A stretch of 9,394 nt of DNA from CAYQAE01 sp964415445 [NCBI: uncultured archaeon] (GTDB taxonomy: Archaea; CAYQAE01): assembly GCA_964415445.1 (NCBI GenBank), contig CAYQAE010000076.1:1-9394 (forward strand), read 5' to 3'. Under the pieces are notes generated by a model. The model made no database searches and was not told the origin of the DNA. It worked only from the letters and a program-made list of their open reading frames with translations. Shown here one piece after another: positions 1 to 5,977 of the stretch. The stretch's first letter is position 1; each line of letters opens with the position of its first letter. The translations under genes and the position numbers were made by a program.

Positions 1-132
1 ACATATTAAAAGTATAATAAACTATAAATCAGTCTTTATAAATTAAAAAACAAAAAAATTACCCACTAAAGCTAATAATAAGCAATTTAATCAAAAATAG
101 ATATCAACTTATCAAAAATGAACAGAACAATC

Positions 133-140
133 TTTTTAAG
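133..140 (+). promoter_or_regulatory. TATA box of the ribB promoter (leaderless)
   Basis: TTTTTAAG is centred about 25 nt ahead of the ribB ATG at 162. Archaeal TATA boxes lie about 26-27 nt ahead of the transcription start, so the mRNA should begin at or next to the ATG. No GGAGG-type site lies ahead of the gene, which agrees with a leaderless message. The rest of 1-132 is AT-rich, and I can support no gene in it; a second TATA-like TTTATAAA at 36-43 is palindromic and could serve a divergent gene lying left of the window. Confidence 0.6.
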
Positions 141-161
141 TAAAAGAAATGCCTATCCATT

Positions 162-872
162 ATGGATTTTTTAGAAAAACTTGAAGCCCTAAGGGACGGA
201 GAGATTGTTCTGATATATGACAAAGATGGAAGAGAAGAAGAAACAGATCTAACAGTATTATCTGACAAAATTACTCCAAAAAAAATAGCATTTCTAAGAA
301 ATAATGGAGGCGGGCTAATTTGTCAGTGTATCCATCCAAAAGTAGCAGAAAAACTACAACTACCTTATATGCATGAGATATACAAAGAAGCAAGTGATAA
401 ATATCAAACAATTAAGATGTTTTCAGATTCAATCCCCTATGATAGAAAATCATCATTTTCCCTATCGATTAATCATATAGACACCTATACCGGTATCACA
501 GATAATGATCGATCAAAAACCATCACAGAGATGGCAAAATACACGAAAGAAGCCACGAAATCAGGCAAAAACAGACAATTGATTGAAAAATTTAGCTCAA
601 ATTTTAGAATTCCAGGACATGTCCCCTTGCTTATTGGAGATAAAAAACTAATTTATGAAAGATATGGACATACCGAATTATCACTAGCTCTAGCTCTTAT
701 TGCAAATACCACCCCATCCACTACAATATGTGAGATGATGGATCAAAAATCAGGTGAAGCACTAAATAAAGAAAATGCAAAAAAATTTGCAAAAGATAAC
801 AATTTAGCTTTTTTTGAAGGAATAGAAATTGAGAAACATTTTAGAGAGAACTTTTTACTCAAATATAAGTAA
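162..872 (+). CDS. ribB: 3,4-dihydroxy-2-butanone 4-phosphate synthase
   Basis: RibB converts ribulose 5-phosphate to 3,4-dihydroxy-2-butanone 4-phosphate and formate, giving the four-carbon unit that RibH uses; it is cytosolic and Mg-dependent. The 236 aa match a stand-alone archaeal RibB, without the fused GTP cyclohydrolase II domain often found in bacteria. Visible motifs in order: the acidic metal/substrate loop DGREEETD at residues 22-29; NHIDTYTG at 104-111 followed by DR at 116-117; the RIPGHVPLL segment at 149-157; and GHTE at 169-172, leading to ICE with the metal-binding Glu at 191. The ATG at 162 is chosen because a TATA box lies 25 nt upstream and no ribosome binding site is present. 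It is the first of five + strand genes of riboflavin synthesis, but a new promoter follows it, so it is probably its own transcription unit. The identification is secure. Confidence 0.96.
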   Translation: MDFLEKLEALRDGEIVLIYDKDGREEETDLTVLSDKITPKKIAFLRNNGGGLICQCIHPKVAEKLQLPYMHEIYKEASDKYQTIKMFSDSIPYDRKSSFSLSINHIDTYTGITDNDRSKTITEMAKYTKEATKSGKNRQLIEKFSSNFRIPGHVPLLIGDKKLIYERYGHTELSLALALIANTTPSTTICEMMDQKSGEALNKENAKKFAKDNNLAFFEGIEIEKHFRENFLLKYK

Positions 873-879
873 CACTAAA

Positions 880-887
880 TTTATAAG
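880..887 (+). promoter_or_regulatory. TATA box of the ribC-ribH-amidohydrolase-arfC promoter
   Basis: TTTATAAG begins 8 nt after the ribB stop codon and is centred about 28 nt ahead of the ribC ATG. This spacing predicts a transcript starting at or a few bases before the ATG, so ribC is probably translated leaderless. It would separate the four downstream genes from ribB as their own transcript, although read-through from ribB is also possible. Confidence 0.6.
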
Positions 888-911
888 TAGATCTTTTTTC
901 ATTCTGTTTTT

Positions 912-1376
912 ATGAAAAAGATAGGCCTATGCGATACAACTTTTGCAACAGTTAATATGGGCAAATTAGCTAAAAAACGTATCCAGGGTTTAGGATATGA
1001 CATAGAAATTGTGAGAAAAACTGTGCCTGGAATTAAAGATCTTCCGGTTTGTGCAAAAAAATTGATAGAAGATAATCAGTGTGACATCGTAGTTGCTATG
1101 GGTATGCCAGGAGATCAACAAATAGATAAAATGTGTGCAGATCAAGCATCAAACGGAATTATCAATGCACAACTTATGACAAATACCCATATAATTGAAG
1201 TATTTATCCATATGGATGAAGCTAAAACTAAAAGAGAGCTATATGAAGTTGTAAAAAATAGAGTAGAAAAACACATAGATAACGCAATTAATCTAATATT
1301 TAATGAAAATAAGTTAATTGAAAATGCAGGGTGTGGACTACGTCAAGGATATGAAGATGTGGGCCCAATAAAATAA
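912..1376 (+). CDS. ribC: riboflavin synthase, archaeal type
   Basis: This enzyme dismutates two 6,7-dimethyl-8-ribityllumazine molecules into riboflavin and 5-amino-6-ribitylaminouracil. The 154 aa match the archaeal family (Methanocaldococcus type), which is unrelated to bacterial RibE and is derived from lumazine synthase. Family hallmarks: CDTTFA at residues 7-12 near the N-terminus, RKTVPGIKDLPV at 35-46, DIVVAMGMPG at 59-68, AQLMTNTHIIEVFIH at 86-100, and the C-terminal GLRQGYEDVGP at about 142-152. The start has a TATA box about 28 nt upstream and no ribosome binding site. It is followed by its paralog ribH, whose ribosome binding site overlaps the ribC stop codon, so the two are translated from one message. 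The identification is secure. Confidence 0.95.
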   Translation: MKKIGLCDTTFATVNMGKLAKKRIQGLGYDIEIVRKTVPGIKDLPVCAKKLIEDNQCDIVVAMGMPGDQQIDKMCADQASNGIINAQLMTNTHIIEVFIHMDEAKTKRELYEVVKNRVEKHIDNAINLIFNENKLIENAGCGLRQGYEDVGPIK

Positions 1377-1383
1377 GGAGGTG
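1375..1383 (+). promoter_or_regulatory. strong ribosome binding site of ribH
   Basis: AAGGAGGTG is complementary to the archaeal 16S 3' end. It overlaps the ribC stop codon (1374-1376) and lies about 8-10 nt ahead of the ribH ATG at 1392. It fixes the ribH start and shows that ribH is an internal cistron, in contrast to the leaderless first gene. Confidence 0.85.
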
Positions 1384-1391
1384 TAGTTAAA

Positions 1392-1799
1392 ATGACTAAA
1401 TTAGCAATAGTATGTTCTGAATTTAATTATGATCTAACTTATATGATGTTAGAGCGAGCAAAGGAGCATGCAAAATTTTTAGGAGTAGAAATTGAGGAGA
1501 TAAAAAAAGTAGCTGGAACCTATGATATGCCCCTAGCTATCAAAAAAATGGTACAAAAACAAAATATCGACGCAATTGTAGCTTTAGGTTGTGTAATTCA
1601 AGGTGAGACCAAACATGATGAGGTTGTTATGCAACATGCATCAAGAAAAATTACAGATCTATCATTAGAATATGAAAAACCTATCGCTTTAGGCATCATT
1701 GGGCCAGGTGTTACCAGAGTGCAAGCTACAAAAAGAATAGATTCATATGCTAAGCGTGCGGTTGAATCTGCAATAAAATCACTAAATGCAATTAAATAA
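1392..1799 (+). CDS. ribH: 6,7-dimethyl-8-ribityllumazine synthase
   Basis: RibH condenses 3,4-dihydroxy-2-butanone 4-phosphate (from RibB) with 5-amino-6-ribitylaminouracil to give the lumazine substrate of riboflavin synthase; family members form pentamers or 60-mer shells. At 135 aa it has the usual short archaeal length. Motifs: the substrate-stacking FN at residues 11-12, AGTYDMPLA at 41-49, GCVIQGETKHDEV at 66-78 with the proton-transfer His at 75, and IIGPGVTRVQA, the archaeal version of the phosphate-site and C-terminal helix segment. The start is fixed by a strong ribosome binding site. The gene lies between its paralog ribC and an amidohydrolase gene that starts 1 nt after the ribH stop. 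The identification is secure. Confidence 0.96.
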   Translation: MTKLAIVCSEFNYDLTYMMLERAKEHAKFLGVEIEEIKKVAGTYDMPLAIKKMVQKQNIDAIVALGCVIQGETKHDEVVMQHASRKITDLSLEYEKPIALGIIGPGVTRVQATKRIDSYAKRAVESAIKSLNAIK

Positions 1800-1800
1800 A

Positions 1801-2874
1801 ATGTATACAATTAAATCTAAATTAGCATTAGTTGGCAGAGAACTGAAAAAATCGAAAAAAAACATTATCATAGATCAGAAAAAAATCAAAAAAATTTCAA
1901 ATAAAGTTGAGGGTGAAATAATCAAATGTGATATCGCCCTACCTGCATTTATAAATTCACATATACACATTGGAGATTCTTTTTTATACAAAAAAGTAGA
2001 ATTAAAAGATATAGATGAGCTTTTTGGAAAATATGGACTAAAGCAAAGAAAATTAGAATCTGCAGATAAATCTACAATAATTTCTGGAATTAAAAAATCA
2101 CTAAATATGTTAGAATATAGTGGAACTACTACTTTTTGTGACTTTCGAGAAGGAGGTATAGATGGTATAAATATTCTAAAAGATGCACTAGAGGGTAGAG
2201 ATATCAGATCAATTATTTTGGGAAGACCAAAAAAAACAGAATTGAAAGATAAAGTAATTAAACAAATTTTAGATATCTGCGATGGTCTAGGTCTTAGAAG
2301 CCCAAATGATTGGAGAGATTCAGAGCTAGATAAGTTCAAAAAAATATCAAAAGGTAAATATCTCACAACTCATGTATCTGAAACTAAAGAAGTTATAGCT
2401 GAATCAGAAGAAAAATTCAATTTAGATGATTTGATTCGTGCAGAGAAATATTTTGATATCTTAGTTCATGGAAATTGTTCTAAAAAAATATCAGATAAAC
2501 CAATAATAGTGTGTCCTAGATCTAATTTTAAGATGAATCTAGATCTACCTAAAATTGAAAAATACATAGAGCAAAAAAAACTTATAGCTTTGGGAACTGA
2601 CAATTGTATGCTCAACAGACCAAATCTATTTTCTGAGATGAAATTTATCCAAAAAAACTACCAAATAAATGAGAGAGAAATTCTAAAGATGGCTTCCACA
2701 ATCCCCTCAGAGATATTTAAGATCAAAACAGGAAAAATAGAATCAAATTTTTGGGCAGATCTTATCCTTTTAGATAACATCGACTTAAATTCACCATATA
2801 AATCTATAATTGATAAAGGTTATGATAATATCAAAGATATACTATCTGGAGGTAGATCAATATATGCTAAATAG
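1801..2874 (+). CDS. amidohydrolase-superfamily protein, candidate pyrimidine deaminase of riboflavin synthesis
   Basis: A 357-aa cytosolic protein of the metal-dependent amidohydrolase superfamily (cytosine, guanine and S-adenosylhomocysteine deaminase branch). Numbered from the ATG at 1801: HIH at 54-56 gives the two first-strand metal ligands; HVSE at 191-194 gives a metal-binding His plus a Glu at the spacing of the catalytic Glu in deaminases; LVHGN has His 223; LGTDN has the conserved Asp 267, followed by PN and SEM; WADLILLD near the C-terminus is the returning small beta domain. I chose ATG 1801, 1 nt after the ribH stop; ATG 1786 would add 5 residues and overlap ribH, and neither has a ribosome binding site. 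Family and fold are well supported. The exact substrate is not shown by the sequence. Its place between ribH and arfC suggests deamination of 2,5-diamino-6-ribitylamino-4(3H)-pyrimidinone 5'-phosphate. A deformylase or ring-opening role, or a nucleoside-salvage deaminase, cannot be excluded. Confidence 0.85.
   Translation: MYTIKSKLALVGRELKKSKKNIIIDQKKIKKISNKVEGEIIKCDIALPAFINSHIHIGDSFLYKKVELKDIDELFGKYGLKQRKLESADKSTIISGIKKSLNMLEYSGTTTFCDFREGGIDGINILKDALEGRDIRSIILGRPKKTELKDKVIKQILDICDGLGLRSPNDWRDSELDKFKKISKGKYLTTHVSETKEVIAESEEKFNLDDLIRAEKYFDILVHGNCSKKISDKPIIVCPRSNFKMNLDLPKIEKYIEQKKLIALGTDNCMLNRPNLFSEMKFIQKNYQINEREILKMASTIPSEIFKIKTGKIESNFWADLILLDNIDLNSPYKSIIDKGYDNIKDILSGGRSIYAK
2848..2853 (+). 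promoter_or_regulatory. ribosome binding site that sets the arfC start
   Basis: GGAGGT lies inside the end of the amidohydrolase gene, 10 nt ahead of the ATG at 2864. It selects this ATG over the upstream in-frame ATG at 2810, which has no such site and would add 18 residues foreign to the family. Confidence 0.85.
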
Positions 2875-3526
2875 ACCTTATGTAATTATAAATTCAGCAT
2901 CTACCCTAGATGGGAAGATTTCAAAAGACAAAAAGGGACTTAAGATTTCAGATAAAAATAATCTAATCTATGTGCACAAACTTAGAGATAAGGTAGATGC
3001 AATAATGGTAGGGATAAATACAGTTGAGATTGATGACCCTATGTTAGATGTAAGATACATAGAAAAAACAAAAGATCCAAAGAGGATAGTAGTAGATTCT
3101 TTGGCTAAAATTAGTATAGATTCACAAATCATAAAGACTGCAGATAAAATTGAAACTTACCTTGCAACTACAGAAGGTGCAGATTTAGAAAAAATTGAGA
3201 AACTAAAAAGTTTAGGAGTCAAAATTATAGTCTGTGGGGGCAGAAGATGGGTGGATCTATCTATTTTGATGGAAAAACTTAATCAGATGACAATTAAAAA
3301 AGTCCTAGTTGAGGGCGGAGCTAGGCTAAACTATTCGATAATATCAAATGATCTATTTGATGAGATAAGAATCACAATTGGACCATATATAGTGGGAGGA
3401 AAAGAATATAAAACATTCACAGATGGTTTGGGGTATAAATCTGTAGAAGATTCAAAAAAAGTCAGACTAAAAAATATTAAAAAAATAGATGACTTTGTGA
3501 TTTTAAAATATACACCTATCAAATAA
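2864..3526 (+). CDS. arfC: 2,5-diamino-6-ribosylamino-4(3H)-pyrimidinone 5'-phosphate reductase
   Basis: ArfC (archaeal counterpart of yeast RIB7, RibD C-terminal domain fold) uses NAD(P)H to reduce the ribosyl side chain of the pathway pyrimidine to ribityl before deamination, the archaeal and fungal order of steps. The 220 aa match the stand-alone family. Motifs: STLDGK at residues 13-18; VHKLRDKVDAIMVGINTV at 37-54, leading to DDP at 57-59; RIVVDS at 74-79; LVEGGARLN at 148-156, the dinucleotide-binding loop; and GPYIVGG at 173-179. No deaminase domain is fused to it, unlike bacterial RibD, so deamination needs another protein. The start overlaps the amidohydrolase stop by 11 nt and has its own strong ribosome binding site. 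It is the last gene of the operon, and a T-tract follows. Confidence 0.93.
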   Translation: MLNRPYVIINSASTLDGKISKDKKGLKISDKNNLIYVHKLRDKVDAIMVGINTVEIDDPMLDVRYIEKTKDPKRIVVDSLAKISIDSQIIKTADKIETYLATTEGADLEKIEKLKSLGVKIIVCGGRRWVDLSILMEKLNQMTIKKVLVEGGARLNYSIISNDLFDEIRITIGPYIVGGKEYKTFTDGLGYKSVEDSKKVRLKNIKKIDDFVILKYTPIK

Positions 3527-3534
3527 AATTCATG

Positions 3535-3541
3535 TTTTTTT
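3535..3541 (+). terminator. T-tract terminator after arfC
   Basis: Seven consecutive T residues begin 9 nt after the arfC stop codon. Archaeal RNA polymerase can terminate at T-tracts of this kind without a hairpin, and this one sits at the end of the + strand operon, facing the convergent - strand operon. Confidence 0.5.
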
Positions 3542-3560
3542 GATATGAAATGAAAAAATA

Positions 3561-3580
3561 GGGGGGGATGGGGGGAGAGG
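3561..3580. other. G-rich polypurine tract in the convergent intergenic region
   Basis: A run of seven G, then AT, then six G, then AGAGG, in otherwise very AT-rich DNA. The - strand is correspondingly C-rich and is followed by six T (3558-3553). It is noncoding and lies between two convergent operons. It could fold as a quadruplex or triplex, or act as a pause or termination element for the cofH transcript; the sequence alone does not decide. Confidence 0.5.
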
Positions 3581-3696
3581 TCAAAACAGTCACTTATATT
3601 GTTGTATCTCTTTGTTTTAAAGTTTTCTATATAAATTGCATATAAGAAATATATATGAGATATATATTTTATATATACGAAATATATATTTGGTTC

Positions 3697-3728
3697 TTTG
3701 GGCGTAAAATTATCAAAAGAAGCCCAAA
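3697..3728 (-). terminator. hairpin directly after the cofH stop
   Basis: TTTGGGC (3697-3703) and GCCCAAA (3722-3728) form a perfect 7-bp inverted repeat with an 18-nt AT-rich loop, starting immediately after the cofH stop codon (3729-3731). No long T-run follows at once on the - strand. It may therefore be a 3'-end stabiliser rather than a terminator, with release at the T6 around 3553-3558. Confidence 0.35.
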
Positions 3729-4841
3729 TCAAGCTATTTTAGATTGGTGTGAATAGAGAGTATCTCGCAATTTAGGGGTATATCCGCTTTTTTTTATCCA
3801 ATTGAGGATATCATGTTCCTCTAAAATTTTAGAATTGAGATACAAATTACTTTTTGTAATATTTTCTTCAATCAAAGTTCCTCCAAAATCATTAGCACCG
3901 CATGAGAGAGTATCTGCTGCCAACTTTGGACCTAGTTTTACCCAAGAAGTTTGAATATTTGAAATAGAATTTATAAAATAAATTCTACTTATTGCAATCA
4001 TCTTAAAATCAAGATTGTCTTCATCTGTTTGATCCAATTTATCATTATTTTTAATGTAGCGAAGTGGAATAAATTCAGTGAATTTTTTAGTTTTATTTTG
4101 AATTTCTTTAATTTTTTTCATGTGTTTCACTCTTAAATTTGCATCTTCAATATGTCCATATAATATAGTAGAAGTTGAGGGAATATCTAGAGAATGAGCC
4201 TTTTTTATAACATCTACCCATGTATTTGAATCAATCTTTTGTGGGCATATCTCTTTTCGAATACTATCATCTAAAATTTCAGAAGCAGTTCCACAAATGC
4301 TACCCAAGCCTACTTCTTTTAGTGATTTTAATACTTCTTCTATACCAATATCTGCCTTTTTAGAATAATAGGATATTTCCATAGGAGAGAAAGCATGAAT
4401 ATGAATTTTAGGATACCTCTTAGATATTTTTCCCACCATATGTAGAATATAATCAAAATCTATATCTTCATTTAGTCCGCCTTGGATACAAACTTCAGAT
4501 ATTTTAAAAGGCAGGGCTGAATCTATTTTTTTAAATATTTGATCCAAACTAAGAGTATATGCATCTTTTGACTTTTTTTCTCTTCTGAATTTACAAAACA
4601 AGCATCTGTTTTTGCAAATATTTGTAAAATTAATGTTTCTATTAACTACATATGTGACCTTTTTTTCAAATTTATCATAACATATGCGCTTTGCAACTAA
4701 CAAAAGTGCTTCTAGTTCACTATTTTTAACTTCAAATAAATTATTAGCATCTTTGTCAGTAATATTTTTTCGATCCATTGCTTTTTGCAAAATATCTTCA
4801 ATTTTAGGATCTATTTTTTGAAATAATCTATCTAGATACAT
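3729..4841 (-). CDS. cofH: Fo synthase subunit 2, tyrosine-ribitylaminouracil condensing radical SAM enzyme
   Basis: CofH is a radical SAM enzyme that attaches a tyrosine-derived radical to 5-amino-6-ribitylaminouracil, the first step to the deazaflavin Fo of coenzyme F420. The 370 aa carry the cluster motif C76-x3-C80-x2-C83, preceded by YVVNRNINFTNI (64-75), which separates CofH from CofG. Further hallmarks are IQGGL at 119-123, HIHAFSPMEI at 147-156 (shared with the MqnE/MqnC relatives), GTASEILDD at 184-192, TSTILYGH at 223-230 and GANDFGGTLIEE at 315-326. The ATG at 4841 lies 10 nt inside the end of cofG and has a weak AGGT site about 10 nt upstream, so the two genes are translationally coupled. 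MqnC-like menaquinone enzymes are the nearest alternative; the adjacent cofG favours CofH. Confidence 0.93.
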   Translation of the reverse strand: MYLDRLFQKIDPKIEDILQKAMDRKNITDKDANNLFEVKNSELEALLLVAKRICYDKFEKKVTYVVNRNINFTNICKNRCLFCKFRREKKSKDAYTLSLDQIFKKIDSALPFKISEVCIQGGLNEDIDFDYILHMVGKISKRYPKIHIHAFSPMEISYYSKKADIGIEEVLKSLKEVGLGSICGTASEILDDSIRKEICPQKIDSNTWVDVIKKAHSLDIPSTSTILYGHIEDANLRVKHMKKIKEIQNKTKKFTEFIPLRYIKNNDKLDQTDEDNLDFKMIAISRIYFINSISNIQTSWVKLGPKLAADTLSCGANDFGGTLIEENITKSNLYLNSKILEEHDILNWIKKSGYTPKLRDTLYSHQSKIA

Positions 4842-5977
4842 GAAAACTCAGACCTAACATAACCTTCATAATCCACTATATTTTGAACTTTTTGAAAAAA
4901 ATTTCCAATATATTTTTTTTGAATAAATTGAGGATATACACCAAGACGCTCCTTTAGGAGATATCCGCGAATAGACAACTCATTTTTTAGTTCTATCAGA
5001 TTTGGCCAACTAAATTTAGGATTGATATAATCAGAAGTAACATCAGATATTCCACCAAAATCATCTATACCATAGGGTAGCAAATCAAGATAACTTGGGG
5101 TAATATTAGGTGGAATTTGCAAAGATACATCAGGTAAGATAAGTTTTGCTAAAATTAAAACAGTTTTTAGCTCTCTAAAGCTAATTTGGGAGGTAGAACT
5201 TAAGATACACTTTTGCAAAATGATCTCTTGAATTGATCCATACTTTCTCTGAATTTTTCTGAGTGCAAAAAGACTATCAGTTCTATCTAAGTTTGTCTCA
5301 CCCACACCAAGCAATATTCCAGTAGTTGTTGGTATATTTAATTTTGCACATTTTTCTAAAAATTTAAGTCTTGTCTTTGGATTTTTCTCTTTTGAATTTT
5401 TATGAATTTTATAAGATAGATTAGAATTTGAAGTCTCAAGCATGAGTCCAATCGAAATTAAGGTGTCTCGAAGTGTTTTTATCTCATCAGATGAGATTAC
5501 ACCTAAATTTAGATGTGGAAAAAGTCCATATATATCATATATATATTTACATATATCAGATATATATCCAACCATAGAAGAATATCCAAGGCTACAAAGC
5601 CTATTTTGGATAAACTCATAGGTATCTGGAGATTGACCGCAAGTTATCAGAGCTTCTTTTGTCTTTGTTAATTTTGCAGAGGATAAAATAGGATCTAGAT
5701 CATTTTTTTCTAAAAATGAATATTTTGAATCCTTTTCATTGTCTCTAAAATTGCAATATGTGCATCTATTTTTGCAAAAAGTAGATATAGGTAAAAAAAC
5801 GTTTTTTGAGAAAGTAATTACTTTATTTGAAAAATCCCCTTCTAATTCTAAGTTAAAATTAGAAAAATTAGCAGTTAAATCTGATAAAGTATCATAGGAT
5901 ATTCCAAATTTTTTTTCATATTTTGATAAAGATTCTATATTTATCTTTATCGATTTTCCATTCTTTTTCATAATCAT
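4832..5977 (-). CDS. cofG: Fo synthase subunit 1, radical SAM cyclising enzyme
   Basis: CofG completes Fo by radical cyclisation of the CofH product. Numbered from the ATG at 5977 (381 aa), the cluster ligands are C68-x3-C72-x2-C75 within TFCKNRCTYCNFR, preceded by SKNVFLP. Other family landmarks: EALITCGQSPD at about 108-118, LNLGVISSDE, SIGLMLETSN at 175-184, TTTGILLGVGET at 217-228 and GIDDFGGISDVTSDYINP at about 303-320. The segment after IQEIILQ reads KCILSSTSQ where most CofG proteins have a QNF-x-x-K-x-x-T-x-M pattern, so the protein is divergent there. In-frame ATGs at 5998, 5977 and 5971 all lie inside the 3' end of ileS; 5977 has an AGG 7 nt upstream and is my choice, with low certainty. 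No in-frame ATG follows before the conserved core. Probably co-transcribed with ileS and cofH. Confidence 0.9.
   Translation of the reverse strand: MIMKKNGKSIKINIESLSKYEKKFGISYDTLSDLTANFSNFNLELEGDFSNKVITFSKNVFLPISTFCKNRCTYCNFRDNEKDSKYSFLEKNDLDPILSSAKLTKTKEALITCGQSPDTYEFIQNRLCSLGYSSMVGYISDICKYIYDIYGLFPHLNLGVISSDEIKTLRDTLISIGLMLETSNSNLSYKIHKNSKEKNPKTRLKFLEKCAKLNIPTTTGILLGVGETNLDRTDSLFALRKIQRKYGSIQEIILQKCILSSTSQISFRELKTVLILAKLILPDVSLQIPPNITPSYLDLLPYGIDDFGGISDVTSDYINPKFSWPNLIELKNELSIRGYLLKERLGVYPQFIQKKYIGNFFQKVQNIVDYEGYVRSEFSCI

Noticed and set aside
1-161. Possible FMN riboswitch or regulator operator ahead of ribB
   Set aside because: The spacer is AT-rich, shows no recognisable riboswitch core, and transcription appears to start at the ATG, leaving no leader. 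No convincing palindromic operator was found by eye.
118-174. 18-codon open frame ahead of and overlapping the ribB start
   Set aside because: It spans the predicted ribB TATA box, has no ribosome binding site, and would lie mostly upstream of the predicted transcript start.
1875-2366. 163-codon open frame antisense to the amidohydrolase gene
   Set aside because: Shadow of the real gene: biased composition and no family resemblance.
2810-2863. 18-residue N-terminal extension of ArfC from an upstream ATG
   Set aside because: The ATG at 2864 has GGAGGT at ideal spacing and gives the family's normal N-terminus (RPYVIINSASTLDGK).
3331-3732. 133-codon open frame on the - strand across the arfC end and the intergenic region
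   Set aside because: It reads through the G-rich tract and ATATAT DNA as low-complexity residues and overlaps well-supported genes on both sides.
5520-5572. ATATATC-rich repeat-like stretch
   Set aside because: It lies inside cofG and is explained by a Tyr/Ile/Asp-rich segment using TAT, ATA and GAT codons.
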